64,000 nucleotides of DNA, taken from contig CM037869.1 of assembly GCA_021292105.1 (NCBI GenBank), forward strand, positions 28,039,536 to 28,103,535. The letters are read 5' to 3'. The notes beneath the pieces were generated by a model that was given only the letters and a program-made list of their open reading frames with translations, did not search any database and was not told the origin of the DNA. The DNA is from Anadara kagoshimensis. Lineage: Eukaryota > Mollusca > Bivalvia > Arcoida > Arcidae. Shown one piece after another: positions 1 through 13,650 of this stretch (the stretch's first letter is position 1; each line of letters starts with the position of its first letter). The translations under genes were made by a program, and so were the position numbers.

Positions 1-162
1 AATTACAGATTTAAAACAAGTACACGGTTTAATACTAGTGTAATGATTTTTATTTCCATAATGAAAGTTCAAATGTGTAAACATTACTCGTCTACTAGTA
101 TGAAATTAGAGTGGGACAAAAATGATACTGTCTGTGACATTGTGCAAAAGATTGGGGTATAA

Positions 163-519
163 TTAGTTATCTGTTTTTCTTTTCTGAGCACAGATTTGCA
201 TGCGGTTATTATTAAAAACCGCACGTCTTGTAACTGGTAAATGACTTGGTAAATTCATCAGCTCCTCATTTGAGCTTATTGAATTTGGATCTGGTAGGCC
301 ATCCATTAAATTCATCTTATCGTTACAAAACAGAGTATAGATTTCCTCTTTATTCTCTCTCTTAACAACATAGCAGTTGTAATACTTTTCAGTGAAACAT
401 TCTTTGCAGTATGGACACTTCTTCTGATTATTTAACTTCTTTCTTTTACAATCGTAAAGCCATAGATTAATATCAGATAATACAGTTTTACTAATAATTA
501 CTATTGACAATATTGGCAT
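163..519 (-). CDS. hypothetical small protein or exon with a CPYC motif
   Basis: This is an open frame of 118 codons from ATG. The first ~20 residues are fairly hydrophobic. A lysine-rich stretch and a CPYCKECF motif follow near residue 35, which could hold half of a zinc site; a second cysteine pair is not obvious. The C-terminal half is polar. I do not recognise the protein. No clear partner exon or splice acceptor was found on the - strand, so it may be one exon of a gene lying left of the window, or a chance frame. Length and the Cys motif are the only support. Confidence 0.3.
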   Translation of the reverse strand: MPILSIVIISKTVLSDINLWLYDCKRKKLNNQKKCPYCKECFTEKYYNCYVVKRENKEEIYTLFCNDKMNLMDGLPDPNSISSNEELMNLPSHLPVTRRAVFNNNRMQICAQKRKTDN

Positions 520-2084
520 TATTAGAATTATAGTAATTATAGTAAGACCTATAAAAAAAACTCAACAAAAGTTATGTCGATATTTTACGTTATGCTATAA
601 CTAGGGTTCATACAATTTGTAATTGAGAGTTAAACTAATAATAAATAATGATAGTAATATCGAGACATTATTATAATCATATCAATAATAGAAAGAATAA
701 TAGTAAGCAAAAACCTGAACAAAAGTTAAGTCAGTACTTTACATAATGCTATAACTTGGGTTCATACAAATTTTAATTGAGCAATTTATCCACACCCGCA
801 GTCTTTCACCATATACAGTTGAGATAAATAAACTGTGTTATCATATAAGCACTTAATATGCGTTTTAAAAACCATCAAGTTCAATATAGTTAAGTTCACC
901 ATAAGTGTAAACTTTGCAGACGGCGCAATTTTAAATACCTAAAGCACTTTTATCTTTTTTTTTTTTATTCTTTTCGTTTCCCTGGTGGAAGTCCGCGTGT
1001 ACTGCTTGATTTGCCAGTTTTCAAAGTTTTTTTTTACTTTGCTTATGGACTTTTCACTGGAACATAGATTAGTATGTTTATGTTTAATTTAACTTGTTTT
1101 TTTTTTTAATTTAACAAAAGTAATTTATTACAAAAAGAAATTATAAAATCAAAGAATAAATAGATATACAAATACATGTATGTCCTACAACTAACATGTA
1201 CTGCAATGTACTTAAGTATTTATAATATTTATAGTCTTACAGAAAATCATGGCAAAATTAAAACTACAACATGGTTTAAGCGCTCGGCGGAGGCAGAAGT
1301 GCAACAAAGCATGATGTTGATTTATATCATTATTAACAAAAAAGAAGAATATAAGTCAGATTGTTAATACCTAAATCACATGTATATATTACCCGATATA
1401 GTATATTGTAGATCATCAGGGTAGACAGATAGCTTGCAGAGGAAAAAATTCTCACAGTTCAATACTCACAGAATTATTGATGAGAATTATAATTAAAAAA
1501 ATGTTTATTTTATGTTTTAATTTTGTCAAAAGCAATAAATATTCAGAATATAATTTGCCAAAAATTACCAACCCCTTTTTTCCATCTCTATCTCCACCTC
1601 TACAATTCAAGCACTTGGCTACACTATATAGAATTATGGATCTTACTCCCACTACCACTTATCTCCTAGGCTTATTGTTGAAAATGCCGTGGGCTTTAGT
1701 CTTCCGGTTACTATGAGGATTTATAAACTCAAGGTCTGCCGTGGTAAATACGAGTATGTGTCCATGTAGATTATTAACAATAAATCTTTAGTTTTAACAA
1801 TTTCAATATGTTGTATTGTGTCAAAATTTTACTGACTCTTAATAATTGGACATGGGGTCGCTGTGCTGTATGTATGCGATAGGTATGAAATAGAATTGAT
1901 AAGGATATAAATTAGTTCACTGTAAAATGGCAATAAGGAATTGATAACGTTACCCAAGGTCATTAATGTTAGTTGTAGTATGACAAATTCTTGTTTTTCA
2001 CTCATCACTTTAAAAACATAATGAATGAACTACTTCTTCCTATTTGTGATTATAGTACAGGAAAACATTTTTATTGATATTTAC
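520..2084. other. AT-rich non-coding stretch with one diverged direct repeat
   Basis: I see no convincing gene here; the short open frames have no recognisable motif. Positions 559-632 and 713-785 are diverged copies of one ~70 bp sequence sharing CAACAAAAGTTA near the start and GGGTTCATACAA near the end, an old tandem-type duplication. Confidence 0.5.
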
Positions 2085-2280
2085 AGGCAGCGCATTTCCG
2101 TATATAACATCTTTAAGATACGAAGATGATAAAAATGAAAGACACCACCACATTCTCTGTCGTGATAAAGAATTCCAAGAGCCTGAAGGTGGATGGAATA
2201 AAGTTGGCCGTCTTTACTTTGCAGTGTGCAGCTCTATTTGTATGAACATAAAACTCAAAATAAAAATGAACAGTATATAA
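2085..2280 (+). CDS. possible terminal exon of an unrecognised gene
   Basis: A TTTACAG acceptor is followed by an open frame of about 64 codons ending in a stop. It is rich in charged residues (for example DDKNERHHHILC) and ends in a basic tail. The acceptor and the non-random composition suggest the last exon of a + strand gene. It does not join in phase to the HECT exon at 2716, because it has its own stop. I do not recognise the product. Confidence 0.25.
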
Positions 2281-2338
2281 TAATGAATGATAAAGCATGT
2301 TGTTTTTATGTATTCAATATTTCTGCTCGTTCCGTTCT

Positions 2339-2382
2339 TTAGCTCACTATGTGAGCTTAGGGTATGATAAAGCGTGAATCAG
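2339..2382 (+). repeat. fragment of the GCTCAC...GTGAGCTTA repeat family
   Basis: The sequence TAGCTCACTATGTGAGCTTA and the following GGTATGATAAAGCGTG closely match the left end of the 1.1 kb element at 25671. The rest of that element is absent here, so this is a truncated end. Confidence 0.4.
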
Positions 2383-2602
2383 TCGGCAATAGTTCAGCTA
2401 TTTGAGACAAAGGTTTATACAGATACACAAGTTCATGTGTTACGGTGTAGTGCACGTGATTTGGTCTATTTTGTGATCTGTGCACTCGGAGTAGCTTTAA
2501 GATCAGTAGTTGCAGACTAACATACCATCCCACCTGGTCCAGTATATTATTGACAACTGGTAAGCCAGCCTTTTCTCTATCCTCTTAATGCCGAGTGCCA
2601 GG

Positions 2603-2674
<72 letters not shown>
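2603..2674. repeat. (CT)n microsatellite
   Basis: About 70 bases of almost pure CT dinucleotide with one T interruption, directly upstream of the first traced HECT exon. Confidence 0.97.
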
Positions 2675-2678
<4 letters not shown>

Positions 2679-2715
2679 AACATACTAGTAATATAAATAT
2701 TATATTCTTATACAG

Positions 2716-4971
2716 CGCATGAAAATTCGAGGTTTGATGTATTTAACACATACAGAAGGCAAATGCGACAAACAACAGAATCACCTAGGAGATCTATCTC
2801 AAATGAAAGAAAACGAGAATCAGATACTACCATGGTAAGTTCATCTATTATGCCGCCTGGTTGGATGGTGTTAAGATTCTAACACAGCAGCTGAACTTAC
2901 CTATTAATCTGACTATCATTTGTTTCAAGAATTTGAAAGGATATATAATGTTTATATGTATAAAATTTAATTAAAAAATTCAATAATTCAAAAATTTCGT
3001 TGTAGCTTTCCGGAAATAAGTAGTTTCTAACGTATGTCTTTATATTGTTAAAAGTACATTGAAACATTTCACAAAGATTAACTTGATGTGTTCAATCGAA
3101 TTATTTTAACCTGATTTTTTTTTTTTTTTCATTTGATAGCATTTAATTTGGAGATCTAAAAAAACAGAAAAAAAAAAAAAACAACACAAAAAAAAAACAC
3201 AAAAAAATCTGTTATTTTGCAGATAACAGTTGGCCATGGTCATTTTAAAGCCGGGACGTTTTCACGAATAAGTTCAACAAGCTTGTCCATGTGTGGGGGG
3301 CTAGTTGTGGTTGGTCCATTTCAGAAAACAGAAGATACCTCAATGGAGATTAAAGTCGCAGCCTACGAAAAGTTTTGCTTTCAAAATAGAACATTCAAAC
3401 AGAAATATAACAGCGCAAACAAATTAGTATTACTTTATCCTGATGGGACAATCGTCAACTGTCTTCCAAATAATAAGGTCAAATTTTCGTTACTGGGTTA
3501 TAGAAACTTTTTAGATCCAAGTAAACGATTTGATAGACTGCGACTGTTTCTGTGCGATAAAGGTTTGTGTGATTTCTAATATCTGCCCGGGATCAATTTC
3601 ATAGACTGACCTAATGACCTTAATCTGTAATTAAATGAAAATTTAAAATAATGAAACAAAATACAGTAAAAACTTGCAAAATCTGTAATATTACACATTT
3701 TGATTTCTTACAACTACATGTAATACATTCAAAAAATTCTATATGACACAACCATAAAGATTACATCATTATAATTGTTCGAAAATTCCAACTTTTTAAT
3801 ACCAAAGATAAATGATACAGCGTTTTAAAATTTCTGTAATCAGTAATTAACTTTAATTGCGCTTTATAAAACCGGGCTCGGTTTAACAGCAATTATTTAC
3901 TTTTTTAATTAGGTATAATTCGCTGCTGCAATCTATCGGATCTTGATTCATTCAGACGTCCAACATTTTGTCACCTTTAAAACTACGATAGTTGATAAGT
4001 GACAAAGCCCTGGAAATAAAGTTAATGATTTTGTGATATATACAGAACAAATAATATCTGTAACGTCTATTTGTTGCATTTCTGCAAAGTTTACCGATGT
4101 GTACGATGATTTATGTTCAAATGCATTTAATTGTTTATTTTCAGAAAATTATGACCTAAACCAATCATTTGCAATTATCACGGATAGTTCGTCTGAAGAT
4201 GATTTGCCTCAACTGTCATCTTCGGGCATAAGAAATACCCAGCAAACCCGGAATACAAATGCCGGAGAATCTGAAGATGATGACACATTGCCTTTAACTA
4301 CTCAAGTTACATTTTACTATAAACATGCTGTCATAAAAGAGAGTTTTCCCAATAATTCAAAAGGACATGTAAGAAACTTAAACACGATTACTTCGGACTT
4401 CGGACACCGACTCGGTTAACACATACAATGTACATTAATTAGGAAAGCATGCTGACAGCCCGTATTAGGTGACAATCGAGCGATTGATACTAAATCGGGA
4501 ATAAGAATCAATTACGAGTTTACCTATGCAGGATGGTAAAAACTCTACCCCGAGGTTAAATATTTCAGTCAGAGACTCGACAAGCCTCGTCTGCGAAAGA
4601 AATGTTCCAAACTTTGAATGATATTCGCTATCCTACATAGATCTATATTCTCGTAGGGAAACACAGTAACCCGAACGAGATTTCCTTTGTCTTTGTCAAG
4701 TTTGACAAGAATCAAATCACCACTGGTAAACTGATATATACACCTGGTTTCTCGCGATAAAAAATGGGTTTTCCGTTTTATTTATTGTATCCAGTACAGG
4801 AAACTAATGATTTCCGTTTAAGCCGTCGTCGAATCCCATAAAGGATTCAAATTAAAATCAAATGCGAATCGATTTTCGAACTGGAATCACAGTTTATATT
4901 TTTAAAGGGAGAATTGACTCTCGATCCGAAAGTTTATTTTGTACTGGAACCTTAAGTTTAAAATTTATCGT

Positions 4972-5016
<45 letters not shown>

Positions 5017-8000
5017 TACTGTAGTAGTTTTAGTAGTAGTAGTAGTAGTACGGTATTTTATTAGACAGAGCCAGAATGGTAAAATTCTTGACCGTCATTG
5101 ACAATTTGATATTAATGTCATCGTATGATATTTATAAAACAATATGTAAACTATTTTACAGGTCTTGATGGATTACATTCGTAAAGAATTAAATGTTTCT
5201 GTTCCACTTGTAATGAGAGTAGTTGAATCTGGAACAATCTTTTCAACAGATGACAATTTGATGTCTGTAGCCGCACAGGAAGGCAGAGTTAACATAACAA
5301 TTGATGAAACAAATGGGTATGTCAAATATTTATTTATTTATATTTTAATTAGAGGTCATGGCATAACATCATTTATCTTAATTTTATATTAAGCAGTGCG
5401 ACTAGGACCAATTGGTAAAGTGAAAGATGAATTTTTATAAACAAAAGCAGCATATTTACATGTAGTTTTTCCACAAAATAGTACATTTCAGAGGTGACAG
5501 TCATGGGGAATTGTAATAGCTGTGTGTCTGTGTAAGTTAAACAATTTTTTCTATTTTTGATCTTTTAAGATCGTATCTACATATTGAATTTGGATATTTT
5601 AATTTAAATTGTTTTTAATTTCAGAACGAGTTTTGATGATCAAAGTGATCAAAGTTTAGTATTGTGTGACGGAAATATAACGGCTGATTTTGAAGATAAA
5701 ACATGCACTGTTGCTGACAACATTGTAGATTATACCCTTAGAAAGAAGTAAGTGAGAGATAAATAACCCAACTGTCATGTGCTACTATTTTATAAAAATT
5801 CAAAAGTAGCACATGACACAACCAAGACTTGTAGGCCTGACTTTTTGTTTTACTTCCATTGTATACACAATACTAAAATATCGCGTTTTATTGTCGTGTG
5901 TTGCATTTCACCATGATGCGACATTTTCCAAAACAAATTATTTACTTTCTGTATTTGCACTTTTTTTCAGAGCACAAACCGAAGATCCGGTGGATATTCT
6001 CAAAGCTTTTAGTCACAATTTCTTGCAAGGCAGAAATTTGGATGTAAACAACGATGACATTGTTGACATTGATAAAAACACCACAGCATTGTTTATCTCT
6101 AGACAACATTTAATAGAGGATGCAGTCAGTGAAATACATACTGCTATTAACTTGAGGTGGCCTCTCGAGGTAACCTTTTATGGAGAGAAAGGAGAAGATC
6201 TTGGTGGCCCCAGATTAGAATTTTTTCGACTATTTTTACAGAGCATGAAGGAAATCTTCATTCAAAATGACAGTTTGATAAGAATTCCAGAACATATCGC
6301 ACAGAAAACTTACTATGCTTGTGGAATTATCACCGGTTAGTTTCCTAAAAGCAACACTGATTTACTTATTATAGTTATATAGCGTCTATCATTGTGTTTA
6401 ATTGCAACTTATTTTTAATGTTTCAATGCTTCGATTTATTTATGTTTAATTTAAACATATACAAATGTGCTACAATTATCACTTGGTATCAGAAATCATT
6501 CCAAAACTCAAAAAGATAATATAATGAAATGAACTGTTTTGTACGTCGCGGTTTTGTGTAATATTTTAAATGAGAACCATGTTCCAGTTAAAGATAATCA
6601 AATGTAAATGTAGAATAATTCAGATACGTTTTCTTGAAAAAATAAAATATGCTGATAAATGATCACACAAACACGTATTATATATATATATAATAAAATA
6701 CAGTCAGTATTTATATATTTGAAGGGCTAAGTGTAATACAAGGTGGTCCTTGTCTCGATAATATTCAAAATCTGATAAAGGATACAGAGGAAGGTGCACA
6801 GTTTAAACTAGGACTTCAAAAAGTTGGAATATGGCAGGTATGTAACTGTGCTTGTCCACAAATATTTGCTGCTTTCTTCCACGCCCTGGAAGTTAGTATT
6901 TGCTGATCTTGTAAAAGTAATGTTAAGAATAACATGGATTAGCATGTTTATGTTTAATTTTGGCTACCGTTTTGATGTTAATTTTGCATTTCTACTTTCA
7001 TATTTTTCTATCAAATTTTTTTTGCCTTTTGAATTCCATCTTTATAATCATATTGTCATATTTCAAACGATTTGCCAGGTAAATACATAGATTGCGATAT
7101 ATTTGCAGTTGCTACAGAGAAAGCCAACATTTAAATACATTTTCCACAGAACTGAAAGACTTACTGCAGCAAGACTTTTGCATTTATTGGACCCTCAGTT
7201 CCACGAACATGGTAGCAATGTCAGAATTGCCGAGGAACGTACTTATGCGCTTTTTATAAAATATGTCCGGAATGTTGCTGGTAATTATCATTATATTATT
7301 GAAAACTAACGCATAATTATTTCTATGAAATAATTCTCTCTAATAATATATTTAATGATACGAGTTCAACTTCAATATATGGAACTTGTAAAAACATTTT
7401 TTCTTATTCACAACACTGGTTTTTTTCCACTGAATATAGTAAATAATGAAGATTGGGTCATACCCGTAAAATGAATTCCAGAACTGATCAGAAATACAAT
7501 AATATCTTTGTTTCAGTATATGTGTAACGATTAATTCTCATTTATTATCCATCAATGAAGATGTATAAATCGTAAAATTTTTTGTACAATGCATGTAATA
7601 TTATATTCCCACACTACACACACTATTGGATATAATTACATACAAATTAACACCAAGTACAAAAATTTGTAAACATCCCACAAGTTGCATACAGACTTTA
7701 CAGAATCTCGAATAGATTATAAAGGCACTTTTTAAATTGTATTAGGATATCCAAATTCTTGTGCAAGTCAAACGTACATTCCAACAGAAGTAAACAACTC
7801 GCACACAGGCGCTTGTTTCTATGAATAATATTAATAAAAAAATCGAGTATATTACTATATAATAACACAAGGTAGCTAACTTTTTTTCTCTAGAGTTAAC
7901 ACCCGTCCGCTTCAAACTGTTTATTTTCACATTTCGGCGATTAATTTTCCAACATATTTGGTACAGTTCGATTCAAAACACTGTTATCTTTACAGTAATA

Positions 8001-9308
8001 CACATTTTGCATCCCTTGGTTACCTCCAACCTATATAAATAGGATTCAATTTGTTGTAGGATTTGATAGCTCCTGTTGACATATAATAAATGTAAAATTA
8101 GTTTCTCTATGCACTTTGTTATAATAGTTTAAAATATACATTTATAACAAATAACAAATAAACTTAATTGTTTGTGACTTGAATCTCTTATAAACTGTTT
8201 TATGTCACACGTGACGTAACTTTTATCTATCAAGACTGGAGAACTTCGGGGTTAAAAAACCTACATGGTAAAGACTTTTATGAAGAATGACAGTTTGATA
8301 TATTTTCACACTATGATAATTTATTGCATAATGCTTACACACAATTTTTTTCGTTATGTGTACCCATCATATTCACATTATTAACCTGAAAGTATGTAGA
8401 CTGCAGTTTAAACTTAACGATTACATGTCATGGCTTTTACAAATAATTATTTTAAACTTTGGATTACAAATCCAAAGCACAAAACATCGTACATTATAAA
8501 AATAGTATTGTACTTACAATGAGTTGTCCCATCTTTGAACAGCACATAAGGTGGTAGTGAATGGTGTTTTACGTCGCATCAGCAATTTTTTAGAAATTCG
8601 CAACGATGAACTATTTTTTAAAATCCCGAATAATTAAGCAGTACTCATGATTATGCGGTGCGTGAGTGTGTGCCAGTATTTATTATCTACCTTGTACTAG
8701 TGATCACTGATGGCGACTTCTTACAGTGCTAGTTCACTAACAATGTCGCAGATTAACACTGCATGCCACTTTGTCACATTATGCTGACACCGAGCCAACC
8801 AGTAAGAACCAACGGTAATGAAAAACCCCTTTCCCATTTGTGGTCGGTCCGACCGGAAGTAGAATCCACAAGTGTGATAGGCCATGGATTTGCAGGCGAA
8901 CGCCTTAACCGCTAGGTCACCGCGGTCCCTAAAGAGATACCCCACTGGATGGCTATAGGTTGATCAACTTCTAAATGTTTTAGTGTCACCTGAGCTCATC
9001 TGAGCCAAAGAATTTCTACGATTTATTCAACATTATATTTGTAAAAATCCGTTTTGTTTACAGCTGGAAGAAGAGAGGCAGTTGCATTAGAAAAAATATT
9101 AGCGTTTGTGACAGGGGCAGACGCTGAACCGGTTATGGGTTTTAGTCAAAACCCCACCATAAAGTTTGCGGAAATGAGGTCAACCTTGCCAACAGCTAGC
9201 ACTTGTACGAAGGAGCTGTACTTACCATTAAACATCACGGGGTCTGACGAAGAAATTTTTCAAACGTTTGACTTAGCATTCGTGAATGAGTATTTTGGAT
9301 TAGTGTAA
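2716..9308 (+). CDS. HECT-domain E3 ubiquitin ligase, G2E3-like (nine exons, 5' end not found)
   Basis: It transfers ubiquitin to substrates through a thioester on a catalytic cysteine (known for HECT ligases). Exons that join in phase: 2716-2834, 3223-3562, 4145-4368, 5162-5316, 5625-5747, 5971-6335, 6725-6837, 7109-7280, 9064-9308; all have GT-AG borders and together encode about 618 residues without a stop. The acidic DSSSEDDLPQLS linker lies in exon 3. The HECT N-lobe signature GEKGEDLGGPRLEFF is in exon 6, and the C-lobe LPTASTCTKELYLPL in the last exon has its catalytic Cys at 9204-9206. The protein ends FGLV, typical of HECT C-termini. The first exon begins with two bases of a split codon, so at least one upstream exon is missing. 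The last intron (7281-9063) carries a SINE. Invertebrate proteins of this build are usually called G2/M phase-specific E3 ligase-like; the substrate is unknown. HECT assignment is firm, subfamily less so. Confidence 0.87.
4976..5050. repeat. (GA)n then (GTA)n microsatellites
   Basis: A pure GA run at 4976-5013 passes into GTA/GTT triplets to 5050, inside a HECT gene intron. Confidence 0.95.
8551..8942 (-). mobile_element. tRNA-derived SINE in the last HECT intron
   Basis: Read on the - strand it starts with a tRNA-like head (box A-like TGACCTAGCGG near 8900, a weak box B near 8850). The body shares GTGCTAGTTCAC and TCACATTATGCTGACAC with the SINEs at 19041 and 31209. It ends with GATGCGACGTAAAACACCATT at 8551-8590, the same 3' tail type as 19041. 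Length about 390 bp. The two chance open frames inside it are not genes. Confidence 0.7.
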
Positions 9309-12300
9309 ATGAAACTCTTCTGTGGTAAAGACACATGTTCTTTTCATGTATAATCTTCTATATTAATATTATTTACAAGGTATTAATTCCTAATGATTAA
9401 ATAATTAAACAATTGTAGATGAATATGTTTTATTAAATATTTGGTTGTTTTAGTTCTTCAATAACAAAACGTAGTTAATGAAGTTATCTGATCAATTATA
9501 CAAAATTGGAATATTGTTTATTATTAATCAAAGTGTATATTTTACATATTATTTGTTGACAATCATCAAATATCTGATTTAAATATAAATGTTACTTTTT
9601 ATATTTTAATTAGCAATCACAGGTTATCAATAGAAACGCATAAATGGTCAACTTTTCAAAGAACGTAGATAATTTGTAATTTGTGTTTTAGTGGTATCTG
9701 TGACGAAATTCATTAGGTTTTAGAGTGTAAAGAATACAGAAAAATATTTCTTTGTATTATGAAAAAGAAATATAATGCTTTGTTTTCTGTTGAAAAGACA
9801 TCATTACAACAGTTTATGTAAATTGAGATTATTTTTAGAGAGTCATTCGTTTATTTTGTTATTTTACTATACTAATGCATGCAATGTTTATGTATCTAAT
9901 TTTACTTATCAGTATACACGATAAGTGCTAGTTTTGTCATTTGATATCTTCTCCCGCCATATTTACTTAACATCTGGACAGAGAACTCAGATCAGTGATA
10001 CTGTAGCATATATAGATCGTCGTACTGTCCTTTAAATTGACAAAGAGAAAATGGTCATTTTGTCTGTTAATGATCATAATTATTCAAAATATAAAAAACT
10101 TTTAAGATAAACTATTGTTTTCATATACTGTTGTTATTATCAATATTTATATTTGTCAAGTTTGTTCTTGACAAAGCAACATCTAATCAATGGTAGCATG
10201 GTAAAGGTATTGATAAAATTCATAAGAAAAAAATGTCATCATGTTTTAAAACTTAATATACATCAAAATGAAATAAACAACATAAAGTTACAGCTTAATC
10301 ACCTGCACTTAGAAATTATAGGGGAAACACTCCTACTTTTGGGTTCTTTAGGGTTTTCATGCCGTTGTTTGTTAATAAAACAAAATCTGTTACAAAGATA
10401 TGAATAAGAAAAATTCCACTATTTTCTCTTTTTATTGATTATTTTGTAACCTTACTATTTTTTGTCAAAAGTTTTAATCTTAAAACAGTTAAATGATGAT
10501 ATTAATGAATTAACTTGTAGAATAATTATGATGAACAAATACAATCATCCAATGAAAACCTTTCCAGGTGGTCATGTGACCCTCAAAACACGACAGAAAC
10601 AAAATGAGAAGGAAATAAGTTACAATTTTGAAGCTTGTCTACATCATTAATGACATCATTTATTGTCATAAAGATATCACAAAAATGATCCCTAAATATA
10701 TAAAATTACAATGTTATGGAAATATAATTCATATATTTTCTTAAGCAAAAAGTGATTAAAAGTTTACAAAGGTACCCTCTTAAACTAGTGATCCAAAGGT
10801 ACCTCAAAGTATTTTTTAAAACTATTTTTTGGTGTGTTATTGTTTTAAAATATCAATTACAATGTTGTTAAGTCCTATTTATAACATTCTATAATGAAAA
10901 TTAATGAGTATTCATCGCCTTATGGTCAAGGGTGATAGGAAATGTCACATGCCAAATTCCATAAAAACAGTAAATGTTATCATCAACTTTATCATGTTTT
11001 AACTCAAAGGAGGAGCTTCTTATGTTGATATTTTCATGACAGACCTATCAAATAGAATGTTGCTGATGGTCCCATGGTGAATTTTACTTATGACTTGCTT
11101 TTAAGCAAAAAGTGATTAAATATTTATTAGATGGGTGTGCCATTTTTGCCCATATTTTTGTGAATGGCATGACACAAAATCACCTAAAAATCTCAAACAA
11201 GCAAATATTTTTTTATTTTTACACTAAATAATTGAAGTTTCATGTAATGACTTAATATTCAAATTCATTTAACAACATTTTGAAGATAATTAAGTCCAAA
11301 AAATAAGAAATTATTATGATACCATTTCACAGGCCCGCCATATTTTTAGCAGCCGACATAGGCGGTCTCGTCCTATAGATCCCTATAGTAATACACATGC
11401 AGCATCATAGTCTGGCTTATCGTGTACACTGTATATAAGAACTTTCGTTTTGCAATGATAATTATCAAATATATGTAATCTTGAAATTGTTGGATCCTTA
11501 TGCTTTATTTACCAGCATTACCTTTATTTGTATGTTATTCACTAACTTTCATGTTTTTATATTTTTTGTATTTCATATTTACTTCGGTTTTGTATGTTTG
11601 TATTTCAGCGGTAACGTATGTTTTAACTGCACATTTATATCAATAGGTCATTTATAGCTGCAAAAAAGAGTATTTACCTTAGAATATATACAAGCCTTCA
11701 GTTGACAACAACTTCATACAATTCGCTGATGCCAACGTATCATTTTATACTCATATAAGATTTTATAATATATTATTCATTCATTCGCCCTTTTTCACAT
11801 GTATTTTGTAATTTCAACATGAAAGTTCGGCTTTATGTAACAAATGGAGTGATTTTATTTTGGAGTGGCAAAATCTGCTAGTCATCATGTGTTTTTACGT
11901 TGTTGTCAATATATACGACGCGCTAATCTCACTGTGTCTACTAGTCATACATACTATTGTCATATAGCATTTTTTAAAATTTTATCGTGAAATACATTCA
12001 AAAAATGCCATATGACACTATCCAACTGTGAATAAATATATAGCGTGGAGTGACAGTGTATTGAAGAGCCAATAACCGTTCGTCATCCTGTTGATTTTTC
12101 TATTTCCAGTTACAATTTATTTACAGATATACCTTTATTTCTAATTCTTTTGGTTATAATATTATGGAGATTAGATAAAGCTCTAAGGTGCCGAGATAAT
12201 TTATAGATATTGTTTTATTTCGAACAATTTAGACTTATCTGTTTATGTTAAATCCATTGTGTTATTGTCAAGGACACTAGTAATTTTTTTTACACATGTT

Positions 12301-12770
12301 ATGAAAGCTACTTATCTTTTTCATATTTCAATTATGAAATTACTTTAATTATGCTAATCATGTTCTTTTATACATGTAACTCATGTAATGATTTTTAACA
12401 ATAAAATAGTTTGCTAGAAACGAATCGGTGTAAAATTGAAGTGGACTGGGATACTCTTACTTGGATAGAATTGGACTTTTATACTAGAATGAAATTAATA
12501 TAATTCCTTTATACTTTATAGTGTAACATGTCATCCACCCTTAGATCCATTTACACATGCACACACAAACACACAGATATCGCTGTTATCAGATTCAAAT
12601 TTAAAATAGTTTGAATTTAAGCAGCATCGACAAATTCCCAATCATTTTGTGGCAAGTCTTGTACTAGTGTGCCCTCTGCCCGTTTTTAATGTGCTTTTTC
12701 AAGAAATATTAGTCACAGACTACCTTATTATTCAATCAAATCCCTTATACTGACAACAAGAAGTCCGCTT
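9309..12770. other. intergenic, AT-rich, no gene seen
   Basis: Open frames at 10153-10407 and 10462-10650 show no motif, splice signal or compositional support. A 19-base direct repeat TAAGCAAAAAGTGATTAAA occurs at about 10744 and 11104. Nothing else stands out. Confidence 0.5.
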
Positions 12771-12774
12771 TCTC

Positions 12775-13083
12775 TACCCTCTTAGAGCCACCAATTCTAA
12801 GTGAAGTTACAGACATTTATAACTGTGCAGTGCGTTAAATGGCATGTGCAGTGAGAGCTCTTTATCGTGACACACCTACCGTGACACGTGAACACGGTTT
12901 TAAGGTCTTCTACCGTGACACGAGGCCTCATTTATAAGGACTCATCCGAAAGACACGTGAATTTCACTTCTTGGTGCTATACGTCACTACCTTTTTCAAG
13001 TCTTAGGTTTGACCATGCCGGGGTTCAAATCTACTACCTTTCACTTACGGAGCGAATACTCTACCAACTAAGCTATTCCATCC
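12775..13083 (-). mobile_element. bivalve-type SINE copy
   Basis: The - strand starts with a tRNA-like head at about 13008-13080, with box A-like TAGCTTAGTTGGTAG and box B-like GATTTGAACCCC. The body contains the CACACCTACCGTGACACG segment shared with the copies at 13437 and 33000. This is a well-preserved head on a diverged body. Confidence 0.65.
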
Positions 13084-13111
13084 GAAACAGATACTCGGTG
13101 AAACAGAAACC

Positions 13112-13173
13112 CGGTAGTTTAGTGGTTGTTCGTCCGCCTCGGGAGCGAGAGGTCGATGTTCGCGCCTCGGATT
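13112..13173 (+). mobile_element. truncated tRNA-like SINE head
   Basis: CCCGGTAGTTTAGTGGTTG (box A-like) and GAGGTCGATGTTCGCGCC (box B-like) resemble the head of the 19041 SINE. It abuts the previous SINE in opposite orientation and stops after about 60 bases. It cannot fold into a full cloverleaf. Confidence 0.5.
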
Positions 13174-13436
13174 AATAATTTCCGAATTGGGAATATCTTG
13201 TCGGAAGATCATGATGCCCTATTAGCAACATATCATCCAATAAAAATATTGAATAGAACTCACAACCTTCGTCCTTCAAAATTTTTGAGTTTATATTGTT
13301 TCATAGTCAAAGTTAATTTTATCGAGTTTTCGTATACACGTTTTTGCGCTATTAGAACTTTTTTGGTATTTCACACAAGTGTCGTACTTTGTCGCATTAT
13401 CACGTTTTTGTTATCTCTGCTTTTAGAACATGAGAT

Positions 13437-13650
13437 TGATTGGTTGATTGAATGGGGTTTTACGCCCCAGTTAAGATTTTTTCACTCATATCGAGACGTT
13501 ACCAGCTATAAGTGAAGTGGCAGAAATTTATACCTTTGCAATGCGCTTATGGCAATGTGCAGTGAGGTTTTTTACGTGCCACACCTACTGTGACACGGGA
13601 CCTCGGTTTTTAAGGTCTTATCCGAAAGACCTAGTGTGGGCAGGAGAAAT
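13437..13650 (-). mobile_element. 3' part of the same SINE family as 12775
   Basis: Begins with GATTGATTGGTTGATTG and TTTTACGCCCCAGTTAAGA (the 3' tail and conserved core of the family on the + strand) and continues through CACACCTACTGTGACACGGG. The tRNA head is missing, as in a truncated copy. Confidence 0.65.

Noticed and set aside
8721..8945. - strand 74-codon frame
   Set aside because: Lies wholly inside a SINE copy.
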